Below, piece after piece: positions 34,312-42,190 of a stretch of 64,000 bases of DNA. Positions within the stretch are counted from its first letter, which is position 1. Every line of letters starts with the position of its first letter. Source of the stretch: Bog-473 sp963788585 (GTDB taxonomy: Bacteria; Actinomycetota; Acidimicrobiia; Acidimicrobiales; RAAP-2). The notes beneath the pieces were generated by a model that saw only the letters and a program-made list of their open reading frames with translations, was not told where the DNA came from and did no database searches. Made by a program: the position numbers and the translations under genes. The DNA is taken from the NCBI GenBank assembly GCA_963788585.1, contig CAWBHA010000003.1:1054001-1118000 (forward strand), read 5' to 3'.

Positions 34312-35352
34312 GTGGACGGAGCAACCCGGGCGTTGACCTCGTTGGGCGATTCGAGAGAGGTCATCGCCGAGGGGACGCGGGTGCTCGCCGAGCTGGCTGG
34401 GCCGGTCGCGCCGGGGTGCACCCGTGCCGCGTACCTCACGGTGGCCGACGGTGTGGTCACCGAGCAGGTGGTCGTGGACGGACGCGACTCCGCACCCACC
34501 AGCTACCTCTTGCGTGACGACCCCTACGTCGCCGAGGTGGTCGAGGCGGGCGTGCCGCTGGTCGCCGCGTTGGACCGCATGGCCATGGGTCCGACCCTGC
34601 GCTACGTCACCGATGAGTCCGGCATGACGCACGCTGCGTTCGTCCCGGTCAGGGTCGGTGCCGCGCTCCACGGCATCTTGCGTCTCGATGGCCGCGGCAC
34701 GCCGATCCCCGAGGAGGTCTTCGCCCGTTGTCGCGCGCTGGGCGATGTCGTGGAGATCGCTCTGGACAACGCGATCGCCCACGAGGAGCTCGAGCATGAG
34801 GCCAATTCCGACACGCTCACCGGGCTGGCGAACCGGCGAGGTCTGGCGCTCTACCTCGACGGGGAACACGGGCGTGACGCCCTGGGGATCCTCGTCATGG
34901 ACATCGACGGCCTCGAGGCCATCAATGACGCGTACGGTCGCGACACCGGCGACCGGATCCTGGTGGCCGTCGCCCGGGCGGTCGCCGGCACCCTACGCGA
35001 CGGCGATCTGGTGGCGCGCACGGGTGGCGACGAGCTGGTCGCGGTCGTGACGAATGCGGACGCCTCCGACACCCGCCGCGTGGCCGAGCGCGTCACAGCC
35101 GCGGTCTCCGGAATCGAAGTCCATGGCGTCCGGACGTCGGTGAGCGTGGGCTACGCCAGTTGCGGGAAGAACGGCGACACCGATCGCGGCACATCGATGG
35201 ACGAGGCTAGGCGAATGTCCCGCGCCGTCCATGACCGTCATCCGAGCGCGGTGGCCGACGTCGTCGTGCCGCGCCCGGACGGCTGTCGACCGGTCGGCGC
35301 CGGCACACCGGAAACGGTCGGCGTGGGTGAGGTCCCGGACGCGAGCGTCTGA
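34312..35352 (+). CDS. Diguanylate cyclase (GAF-like domain plus GGDEF)
   Basis: A 346-residue protein. Residues 1-155 look like a GAF-type sensor (AAYLTVADGVVTEQVVVDGR, YLLRDDPYVAEVVEAG, AAFVPVRVGAALHGILRLDG). From about 160 a GGDEF domain follows: DTLTGLANRRGLALYL, VMDIDGLEAINDAYGRDTGD (metal and guanine binding), and the signature ARTGGDELVAVV, that is GGDEL, a tolerated active variant. It should make c-di-GMP from GTP. No I-site RxxD is obvious. GTG 34312 has GGAGGCGGAG upstream. It could supply the ligand for the riboswitch at 9.7 kb. Confidence 0.9.
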   Translation: MDGATRALTSLGDSREVIAEGTRVLAELAGPVAPGCTRAAYLTVADGVVTEQVVVDGRDSAPTSYLLRDDPYVAEVVEAGVPLVAALDRMAMGPTLRYVTDESGMTHAAFVPVRVGAALHGILRLDGRGTPIPEEVFARCRALGDVVEIALDNAIAHEELEHEANSDTLTGLANRRGLALYLDGEHGRDALGILVMDIDGLEAINDAYGRDTGDRILVAVARAVAGTLRDGDLVARTGGDELVAVVTNADASDTRRVAERVTAAVSGIEVHGVRTSVSVGYASCGKNGDTDRGTSMDEARRMSRAVHDRHPSAVADVVVPRPDGCRPVGAGTPETVGVGEVPDASV

Positions 35353-35433
35353 TCGGCCGCGGGTCGGCGCGTGGTCCTGGATTCTGAAAGATGACCCGCG
35401 ACCGAGCGGCATCGATACGAGAAGGAATCGGCG

Positions 35434-35474
35434 CCTCGACGCCCTGCACTCGACGCCCTGCACTCGACGCCCTG
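35434..35474 (+). repeat. 14-bp tandem repeat (ctcgacgccctgca)
   Basis: Almost three copies of CTCGACGCCCTGCA lie just before the left end of the tRNA-Pro element. Confidence 0.8.
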
Positions 35475-35488
35475 AAAGGGACCTACGG

Positions 35489-35532
35489 GTCGGGCTGCCC
35501 GGATTTGAACCGGGGACCTCTGCGTCCCGAAC
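35489..35532 (-). repeat. att repeat, left copy (tRNA-Pro 3' part)
   Basis: gtcgggctgcccggatttga... is identical over 44 bases to 43404-43447, covering the tRNA-Pro 3' end to the anticodon loop. After 35532 the sequence no longer fits a tRNA. Confidence 0.93.
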
Positions 35533-35657
35533 AGAGCCCGGCCGGTTTTCGGCTCCTCCGACTAACTCGAGGAATCACCCAAATTTGCAGGTCAGCTTAA
35601 CGATTTGGTCGATTCGACGCGACCACATGAGACCGTGAAATACCGCTGTTTTTCATC

Positions 35658-35682
35658 GTTCCGCGCCATTTCCGCGCCAATT
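35658..35682. promoter_or_regulatory. Putative integrase arm-type site pair, left end
   Basis: gttccgcgccatttccgcgc... holds two direct 11-bp copies of CCGCGCCAWTT. The same 25 bases recur at 43323-43347 near the other end of the element, as expected for integrase arm-binding sites in attL and attR. Confidence 0.6.
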
Positions 35683-36269
35683 TGTAGGGGCCTGAATCTG
35701 GCCTTCTCAACACGTCCGTGGTCCGTTGAAAGCGCTCAGTTGCACGCCCCGACTGCCCCACTTTGACGGAGCGCGAGGTTGCCCGCAGGCCGGCGTTGAT
35801 GTGGAACGGCCTGTCAACCTCCCACGCGAAGGTCCTTATCACTGCCTTTTGGACGCGTCGCACCAGAGGTGCGGCGCCTGATCGTTCTTGAGCAGTCGGT
35901 GGGGCCCCGGTGTCAATACGGAGCGCCCGGAGCCCGAAGGGTGAGGACGAACGGTGTTGACACCGGGGTGGAGGCTGCTACTCGTGTCCCCGTGCCGCGA
36001 GTGGCGGTGGTCGAGCGAGCCATCGACGACGCGCCGGAGCGCAGTGGATCGGAGAACCGCCACGTTGATGTACGCGAGTCGTAATCGCAGAAAAGCCATT
36101 CGCAGGTGGTTGCCTCAGAATCGGAGCGCCCTTGACATCGTCACATCGAGCGATGGTGGGCGCAACGCCGGCGAGGATCGGATCTGCTGCGGCGGTGCTC
36201 CGGCGCGTCGTGGAGGGCTCGCACAGACGCGGCGCCGATCGCGCGTTGAGCGACGGGAAGATCACGGTG
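35683..36269. other. Non-coding stretch left of the IS110 transposase
   Basis: No gene is recognised. CCCCGGTGTCAA (35905-35916) and TTGACACCGGGG (35957-35968) form a perfect 12-bp inverted repeat 40 bases apart. It may include the right end of the IS110 element (downstream of its gene), but the exact boundary cannot be set by eye. Confidence 0.5.
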
Positions 36270-37373
36270 TCAGACCTCGGCCACCATCTCGGCCCAGAGG
36301 AACCCGGCGAGCTCCCGGGCGATGGCGGCAGCCACGACCGAGCGCACGTTCTTGTGGGCAGCGAGTTGTCCGAAGCGGCGGGAAAGGCGGATCGGCGCGG
36401 CCCACGAGCGGGCCACGGTCTCGGGCGGCACACCCACTTGGCGCTCTCTGATGCCGACCCCGACGTTGGGGCTGTGCTGATAGGCCCAGGCAGCTTCGCA
36501 GAGCTGGCCCCGCAGGTGGGCATTGCCGGCCCGGGTGATCGAACCCCGACGCTGGGTGAGACCCGTCGAGTTCTCCCCGGGCACCAGCCCGGTGAAGCTC
36601 ATGAAGGGTCGAGCCTTGGGAAAGCGACGCCAATCGAACACCTCGGCGGCCAGACACAGTCCACCGATTCTGGTCACGCCCCGATAGGCGGCCAGGCGTG
36701 GCACTTGGTCACCGAAGGGATCTCTCGTGCACCACGGGACGAGATCGGCCTCGACGGACTCGAGCGCGGTGTCTCGCAGTTTCACCGTGGCCAGGTAATG
36801 GGCGTAGGTCGTTGCGATGGCCGGGTCGTCGAAGGTCAACGTGGCGAGCCAGCGTCGATGGCGTTCGGTCCACGGTGACCCTCCTCGCCACACGACACTG
36901 TGACGAAGGAGAAATCCGCTCAGCCGGTTGCGGGCCCGGGTGAGATCTTGGACCATGTCACCGCGGGTGCGACACAGGTCGCGCACTCCCTCTTCGGCGG
37001 GCGTCGGGATGGCGATCAAAGTGAGCTCACCGGCCCGGTGCAATCCCGCCAGTCGTCTGGCGTCCCTGCGGTCGGTCTTGACTCGATCGCCCGAGCCTTT
37101 CGGGATCAAGGAGGGGGCCACCACATCGCAGCGCACGCCCATCGAAGTGAGCAGGCGTTGGAGGTCATAACCGGTCGGGCCCGCTTCCTAGCAGGCCCAG
37201 ATCTCCTTGGGCCTGCCCAGCCGCTTGACCAGGCGTCTGACCGAGTCGGTGTCGTGGAAGATCTTGTCGACCTCGGCGACGTCACGATCGGGAGACAGCA
37301 CCGCCACGGCGATCGAGTCCTTCGACACGTCCATCCCCAGGTGGACGAAACCTCGGTGGGCAATACTGGACAC
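36270..37373 (-). pseudogene. IS110 family transposase with an in-frame amber codon
   Basis: The single frame encodes a DEDD transposase: VHLGMDVSKDSIAVAVLSPD, IWAC then TAG (37188-37190) then EAGPTGYDLQRLL, KTDRRDARRLAGLHRAG, a coiled middle, and the transposase_20 end FMSFTGLVPGENSTG and GSITRAGNAHLRGQL with the catalytic Ser region. Family members have Tyr (CYEAGPTGY) where the TAG stands, so one TAC/TAT to TAG change interrupts it. GTG 37373 has GGAGGAAGGAG upstream. These enzymes are guided by a bridge RNA encoded in a non-coding end. Probably inactive unless the stop is read through. Confidence 0.88.
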
Positions 37374-37600
37374 GGCTGGCTCCTTCCTCCGTATGTCGGC
37401 TCCGTTCACCGACAGGTGAATGATCCACGTAAATGCGGAAGCCGGAGGAGCCGGCCGTTCCATACTGATTCGGGGACGCGGTGGCTACCCGACGAGCCGC
37501 CGCCCGCCGCCTCGTCCGGGTATTCTCATGGTGGCCGCTGGCCCCTGGCCGCTGGCCGCTGGCCGCTGGCCGCTGGGTCTCTACATGAGCAGGGTCTCTA
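37374..37600. other. Non-coding region upstream of the IS110 gene (candidate bridge RNA region)
   Basis: In IS110-group elements the guide (bridge) RNA is encoded between the left end and the transposase start, which here is this interval on the minus strand. It is short and GC-rich, and I cannot identify the donor and target loops by eye. A 7-bp tandem repeat occupies 37531-37577. Confidence 0.35.
37531..37577 (+). repeat. CTGGCCG heptamer tandem repeat
   Basis: Five to six copies of CTGGCCG, one degenerate (CTGGCCC), lie immediately before the aldehyde dehydrogenase ribosome site. Confidence 0.85.
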
Positions 37601-37615
37601 CAGGAGGTGTCGACC

Positions 37616-39109
37616 ATGACGCTGACCAACAAGGCCGTGGTACCGCTCGGAAACGCGGACCGATTCTTCATCGGGGGCGAGTGGGTCAAGCCGTCGTCCG
37701 AGGCCACGATCGATGTCATCGACTCGGGGACCGAGGAGATTTTCTTCCGCGTGCCGGAGGCGAAGGATGGCGACATGTCGCGGGCCGTGGCCGCCGCCCG
37801 CGAGGCCTTCGACAGGGGTCCGTGGCCCCGAATGAGCCATGTCGAGCGGGCCGGGTACCTGCGAGCGCTGGGGGCCGGTCTGCAGGAACGGGTGGGGGAT
37901 GTCGGGCAGATATGGCCCCGGGAGTCCGGTGTCGTGCACGCCTTCGCCGAAGTGCTCGCGGCCGCCTGGGCGAGCGCATTCGACTACTACGCCGGGCTGG
38001 CCAACACCTTTCCGTTCGAGGAGCAGGTGACCCCGTGGATGGGCGAGTTTGGATTGATCGTGCGGGAACCCGTCGGCGTGGTGGGGGCAATCATCCCCTG
38101 GAACGGTCCGCTGGTGATGATCACCTACAAGGTCGCCCCCGCCCTGCTCGCCGGGTGCACGGTCGTGCTCAAATGCTCCCCCGAAGCGCCCGGTGAGGCC
38201 TACGTACTGGCGGAGATCGCCCAGGCGATCGGATTGCCGGCCGGGGTGTTGAACGTGGTCACCGCCGATCGTGAGGTGTCGGAGCTGCTGGTCAGGGATC
38301 CCCGGGTCGACAAGATCACGTTCACGGGGTCGACGGCGGCAGGACGGCGGATCGCGTCGATCTGTGGTGACCGCATCGCCCGCTGCACCCTGGAGTTGGG
38401 GGGAAAGTCGGCGGCCGTGATCCTCGACGACATCGATATCGCCACCGCGGCCGACTCCCTCGCCGCCAACGAGTGCTTCGTGTCGGGGCAGGTCTGTTCT
38501 TCCCTCACCCGAATCGTCGTCACCCGGAACCGGCACGACGAGTTCGTCGACGCCCTGACCCAGTCCTTCGCCCGGGTCCAGGTGGGCGACCCGTTCGATC
38601 CCCAGACACAGATGGGCCCGCTAGCGACCCGGCGTCAGCGGGACCGGGTCGAGGGCTACATCGCAAAGGGCCTCGCCGAGGGGGCGACCCTCGCCGCCGG
38701 CGGCGGGCGCCCGAAGCACCTGGACCGTGGCTGGTACATCGAGCCGACGGTGTTCGGGAACGTCGACAACTCCTCCACCATCGCTCAGGAGGAGATATTC
38801 GGCCCGGTCCTCAGCGTCATCCCCGCCGACGACGAGCAGGACGCCATCGCCATCGCCAACGACACGATCTACGGATTGAACGCCTCGGTGTTCACCAACG
38901 ATGTGGACCGGGCCCGCGACGTAGCCCGGCAACTGCGCTCAGGCACGGTCGGCCACAATGCATTCCGTACTGACTTCACTATGGCGTTCGGTGGCTTCAA
39001 GCAGTCGGGGATAGGACGCGAGGGGGGAACCGAAGGGTTGCTTCCGTTCCTCGAGACCAAGTCGGTGATCCTCGAGGGCCGTCCGGCGGGCTACAAAACC
39101 GAAAGCTAG
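37616..39109 (+). CDS. Aldehyde dehydrogenase, NAD(P)-dependent
   Basis: A 497-residue ALDH: FFIGGEWVKPSS, GVVGAIIPWNGPLVMITYKV, the NAD-binding VDKITFTGSTAAGRRI, CTLELGGKSAAVILDD (general base Glu) and FVSGQVCSSLTR (catalytic Cys), later TIAQEEIFGPVLSVIP and FGGFKQSGIGREGG. It oxidises an aldehyde to the acid; the sequence suggests the broad betaine/aromatic-aldehyde group but not a substrate. AGGAGG lies eight bases before ATG 37616. It appears to be cargo of the tRNA-Pro element. Confidence 0.92.
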   Translation: MTLTNKAVVPLGNADRFFIGGEWVKPSSEATIDVIDSGTEEIFFRVPEAKDGDMSRAVAAAREAFDRGPWPRMSHVERAGYLRALGAGLQERVGDVGQIWPRESGVVHAFAEVLAAAWASAFDYYAGLANTFPFEEQVTPWMGEFGLIVREPVGVVGAIIPWNGPLVMITYKVAPALLAGCTVVLKCSPEAPGEAYVLAEIAQAIGLPAGVLNVVTADREVSELLVRDPRVDKITFTGSTAAGRRIASICGDRIARCTLELGGKSAAVILDDIDIATAADSLAANECFVSGQVCSSLTRIVVTRNRHDEFVDALTQSFARVQVGDPFDPQTQMGPLATRRQRDRVEGYIAKGLAEGATLAAGGGRPKHLDRGWYIEPTVFGNVDNSSTIAQEEIFGPVLSVIPADDEQDAIAIANDTIYGLNASVFTNDVDRARDVARQLRSGTVGHNAFRTDFTMAFGGFKQSGIGREGGTEGLLPFLETKSVILEGRPAGYKTES

Positions 39110-39546
39110 AGTCGCCGCCCCTTGCGCATTTTCCAAGCAACGACGAGGCACCAGGCACCCGGATCGGGTCTCGAAGAGGTGGTGTGGGGGGTGACGGTGG
39201 TGAGCTGATATCGGCGACCCGTGCGTACGGGTGCCCCACTCGTGCCGTACGGCCGCAGGGTTATACGGGTGATTGAACATTTGGGGACAGGGGTCCTCGA
39301 CCCGTGACGAGCGGCGGTCAAGGGCAGCCGAAGGCTGGCGGAGCGAACCCTTGACGGCTGCGTCGTAACTTCATTCGAAGCCCACAATGGAGTTGGCCGG
39401 TCGCTCGGCGACCGGCCTGGATGCGTAGTTGGGCCGAATTGGGCGGGTGCGTGCCCTGTAACACAGCACCCGCAAAATACATACAAGACCAACGACTCAC
39501 TGGGGCCAACGCACGCCGCACACCTCCAGCGTGAACATGTTTCCGG
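39110..39546. other. Intergenic stretch with stacked hairpins, no gene recognised
   Basis: GTCAAGGG (39317-39324) pairs with CCCTTGAC (39348-39355) enclosing a CAGCC/GGCTG stem, and GGCCGGTCGC (39395-39404) pairs with GCGACCGGCC (39408-39417) around three bases. They lie between the convergent ALDH and toxin genes and may terminate one or both. Short frames have no similarity. Confidence 0.5.
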
Positions 39547-39807
39547 TCAGGGCTCGTAGTGGTATCTGGCCTGCAGCACCACGAGGTCGTCGTCCTCGAC
39601 CGTATAGACCAAGCGATGCTCGCCGTCGATCCGCCTCGACCAGGAGCCCTGCAGGACATGGCGCAGTGGCTCGGGCTTTCCGATTCCGGCGAATGGGTCG
39701 CGCAGCGTGTCCTCGATGAGCCGATTGATCCGCTTCACCATCTTCTTGTCGACGGACTGCCAGTGGAGGTAGTCGGACCAGCCGTGTGGCGTGAAGACCA
39801 GCCTCAC
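39547..39807 (-). CDS. yoeB: Txe/YoeB family mRNA-interferase toxin
   Basis: An 86-residue RelE-superfamily toxin: RLVFTPHGWSDYLHWQSVDK, KKMVKRINRLIEDTLRDPF, GIGKPEPLRHVLQGSWSRRI and DGEHRLVYTVEDD ending in ARYHYEP. The GKPEPL..GxxSRRIxxEHRLVY pattern and the C-terminal RxHY are YoeB hallmarks; E, R and H residues for ribosome-dependent mRNA cleavage are present. The start overlaps the antitoxin stop by four bases, the usual coupled arrangement. It may stabilise the integrated element. Confidence 0.95.
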   Translation of the reverse strand: MRLVFTPHGWSDYLHWQSVDKKMVKRINRLIEDTLRDPFAGIGKPEPLRHVLQGSWSRRIDGEHRLVYTVEDDDLVVLQARYHYEP

Positions 39808-40049
39808 TCCGAGAGTTCGTGGGCCTCGAAGTCACCGCTGCGAGCCTGCTCGAGGCTTTCGAGCAGACGCCGGGCGTTCGCCGGCGACCGGAGCAGGTAG
39901 GCGGTCTCCTCCAGTGCCTCGTAGTCCGCCCGCGACATCAGCACGGCGTCTCCACGCTTCGAAGTGATCTCAATCGGCTGGCGGTCGTTGTTCACCTGTT
40001 CGATCAGGGGGAAGAGGTTCTTCCTGGCTTCGCTTGCCGTCAGTGCCAC
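39804..40049 (-). CDS. yefM: YefM/Phd family antitoxin
   Basis: An 81-residue antitoxin beginning MALTASEARKNLFPLIEQVN, with ITSKRGDAVLMSRADYEALE, the standard Phd/YefM DNA-binding and dimer core, then a toxin-wrapping tail. It neutralises YoeB and, with it, represses the operon. The antitoxin-first order and four-base overlap are typical. Confidence 0.95.
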   Translation of the reverse strand: MALTASEARKNLFPLIEQVNNDRQPIEITSKRGDAVLMSRADYEALEETAYLLRSPANARRLLESLEQARSGDFEAHELSE

Positions 40050-40062
40050 AGGGTCTCCTTCA

Positions 40063-40083
40063 CTCGTACGAGATATCGTACCA
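40063..40083. promoter_or_regulatory. Putative YefM-YoeB operator
   Basis: CGTACGAGATATCGTAC lies 15-30 bases before the yefM start. Two CGTAC half-sites flank GAGATAT, resembling the paired short palindromes bound by YefM proteins. The ribosome site (GGAGAC) lies between it and the start. Confidence 0.45.
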
Positions 40084-40146
40084 CTTGGCCAGAGCGCCGG
40101 GCCGGATCAGAACAATTCCAGCGTCGCTTGACATCCGGGTGCACTA

Positions 40147-40162
40147 GTCGCATACTTGCGAC
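40147..40162. promoter_or_regulatory. Operator-like inverted repeat before the orphan island gene
   Basis: GTCGCA-TACT-TGCGAC, six bases before ATG 40168. A related TAGTCGCA...GCGAC repeat lies at 40645-40667 before the Rep gene. Confidence 0.4.
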
Positions 40163-40167
40163 CCCGT

Positions 40168-40602
40168 ATGAGTGACGCACCCGACTTCCGTTCCGATCGC
40201 AGTGAGAGCCCCGAGGGGCGGGGCATCGCCTCCGGCCGCTTCGCCGCCTACTGGAACTCGGTCCCCGAAGAGGTGCGAGCGGAGCTCTCTCAAGAAACCA
40301 TCGTGAGCAGCATCGACGAGTTCCCGGCGCTGATCCGCGACGACGCCGCCCGGGCCGTGGTCGAAGACGCCGAGCTCATCGGCTTCTGGGTGGCCTGGCA
40401 CAAGGCCGGCGGTTTCACGGGCCTCGAGAGCGGAGGGTGGCACCGGGCCACCATCTACCGCAAGGTCCGGCGGTTCCGGGCTCGCTTCGGGGCGCATCCC
40501 GACGAGCACCGCTTTGAGTGGATCAAGCTCGACCTGCGGAGGGCCTGGGGCGACGAGCTCGAAGACCTCCTGCACCATCCTCCAGGCCCGGACCTCGCCT
40601 GA
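40168..40602 (+). CDS. Island protein of unknown function
   Basis: A 144-residue soluble protein with Arg/Ser-rich start, SVPEEVRAELSQETIVSSID and a helix-rich region (VVEDAELIGFWVAWHKAGGF), then GGWHRATIYRKVRRFRARFG, which could be a helix-turn-helix recognition helix, and an acidic end. I do not recognise a family. It is the first gene of the rep-xis-int cluster and starts next to an inverted repeat, so a regulatory role in the element is possible. Confidence 0.6.
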   Translation: MSDAPDFRSDRSESPEGRGIASGRFAAYWNSVPEEVRAELSQETIVSSIDEFPALIRDDAARAVVEDAELIGFWVAWHKAGGFTGLESGGWHRATIYRKVRRFRARFGAHPDEHRFEWIKLDLRRAWGDELEDLLHHPPGPDLA

Positions 40603-40644
40603 GTGCCCGCCATGCGCCCGGCGTCACACCCCTCAGCTCCAATA

Positions 40645-40667
40645 GTCGCAAATATGCATGTAGCGAC
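40645..40667. promoter_or_regulatory. Operator-like inverted repeat before the Rep gene
   Basis: GTCGC (40645-40649) and GCGAC (40663-40667) flank AAATATGCATGTA, an AT-rich core with a perfect ATGCAT. The left half matches TAGTCGCA at 40145. Confidence 0.35.
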
Positions 40668-41734
40668 GACTCATGAACACGCTCCGGTCCTGCAAGAGAT
40701 GACCTCGGGCGTCGACGCCCTCTACCTCTCGGGGCACGGCTACCTCTCCAAGGGCTTCCTGGCCCAGCTCGAGGAGGAGCGGAGCTTCGCCGACCGAGTG
40801 TCGGTGCCCGTTCCCTTCGTGTTGGGACCACTGACGCTGGGGCTCACTCCCCACGGCTGGGGCAAGTACCGCTACTGCCTCGACCACGAGACGGGGCGGA
40901 TCGGGTTCACGCCCAGCCGCCGGCTGCCCGCGGTGCGGATCCAGCCCCGGGCCGAGTACCTCCATGCGGTTGGGCCGGAAGAAACGGTCCGACATTTCGC
41001 CGACCTGGTGCGACCGTTCATTGAAGGACTGGTCTTGAGCGTCGCGCGCCTTGACCTCTTCGTGGACATGGAAGGGATGCATCTGTGCAGCCAGGATCGC
41101 AGCGCCTTCGTGTGCCGGGGCGACGGCTGCACGACCTACGAGAACGCCAAACGTCGTGACCGGATTCGCCTTCGGCTCCAGACGGACCCAACGCATCAGT
41201 GCCCGCCTCTACGACAAGACGGCCGAGATGGCCGTGAAGGGCAACGACTGGTGGGAGCTCGTCTGGGGCGAGCGTTATATTCCCGGCGCTCAGGTGTGGC
41301 GGGTCGAGTTCGAAGTCGGCCGGGCCGCTCTCACCGACCTCGACCTGTTCCGCCCCGAGGCCGTGCTCGCAGCCGTGCCGTCGCTTTGGGCCTATTGCAC
41401 AGGGGAGTGGCTCACCTTGCGCTCTCCGAGTGCGGACTCCAACCGCTCCCGGTGGCCGGTCGATCCCCGCTGGCAGGCCGTGCGCTCGGCGTCACTTGCG
41501 CATGCCGCGACCGAACTGCGGTTCATCCGAAGTCGGAAGCGGGCCACATCGTTGGCCAGCCTCATGCCGGCTCTCGTCGGCTACCTCGTGGCCTTTGCCG
41601 CTCTCATGGGGACGACCGACTTCACGTCGACGATCGAAGCGCTGCGGGCCAGCGTGGCCCACGACGAGATCGTCCGTCGGATGACCTTCGCCGAGCGGGT
41701 CGAGCGCCGTCGTGCCGAAAGGGGGTTCCGGTGA
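40654..41734 (+). CDS. Replication initiator (Rep_trans/PF02486-like), one frameshift
   Basis: The first part (from ATG 40654, or 40699) contains ALYLSGHGYLSKGFLAQLEE, LTLGLTPHGWGKYRYCLDHE and LVLSVARLDLFVDMEG, the first metal/active-site block of plasmid rolling-circle type initiators. After about 41190 the sense shifts one frame to ISARLYDKTAEM (the KxxRLYDK-like block), WWELVWGERYIPGAQVWRVE and a long helical end. A single indel restores about 360 residues. The protein would start replication of the excised circle. Its stop overlaps the excisionase start as GTGA. Confidence 0.78.
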
Positions 41735-42147
41735 GCACCGAACGTCATGACAACAGCACCACCGGCTCCGAGGGGGACGGAGGGCGCCGAAAGGTGCCCG
41801 CCGGCGAGGGCCGGCCCCAAGGCCGTGCCCTCGCCGGCCGACCTCCTCGGTCCCCCAACCGTTCCCTGCGCTGCGCCGAATGTGGCGAGTTGCGTACGCC
41901 GTCGGCACTCCTCACCATGGACGAGGTTGCGCTGCGGCTGGGGACGAGCCTGCGCCACATGCGTCGGCTGGTGGCCGAGCGGCGCATCCCGATCGTGAAG
42001 GTCGGTCGGCTCATCCGCTTCGACAGTCACGACGTGGAGCACTGGGTCGACGATCGCCGGGTCGGCGTCGTGGTGCCCGCCTCCGTCGCCATCAGGGCGG
42101 CACGCAAGGAACGCACAAGCAACCGGGAGCACCGTCGTGCGATGTGA
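41731..42147 (+). CDS. Helix-turn-helix excisionase-like protein (Xis)
   Basis: A 138-residue protein. The N-terminal 60 residues are basic and low-complexity with a CAEC pair; residues 62-110 are a MerR/excisionase helix-turn-helix: LLTMDEVALRLGTSLRHMRR, LVAERRIPIVKVGRLIRFDS, HDVEHWVDD. This DNA-bending fold directs the integrase toward excision. Its GTG start overlaps the Rep stop by four bases and the integrase follows after 43 bases, so the three genes form an operon. Confidence 0.88.
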   Translation: MSTERHDNSTTGSEGDGGRRKVPAGEGRPQGRALAGRPPRSPNRSLRCAECGELRTPSALLTMDEVALRLGTSLRHMRRLVAERRIPIVKVGRLIRFDSHDVEHWVDDRRVGVVVPASVAIRAARKERTSNREHRRAM

Positions 42148-42190
42148 GCGGTTGAGGTCCGGTCGATCGCACGTGGAGGCGGTGTAGTCC

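Noticed and set aside
35489..35560. Second tRNA-Pro gene
   Set aside because: Only the 3' half is present; after 35532 the D-arm and acceptor 5' strand are missing.
35597..35863. 88-codon minus-strand open frame at the left end of the element
   Set aside because: It covers the arm-type repeat, has no ribosome site and no recognisable domain.
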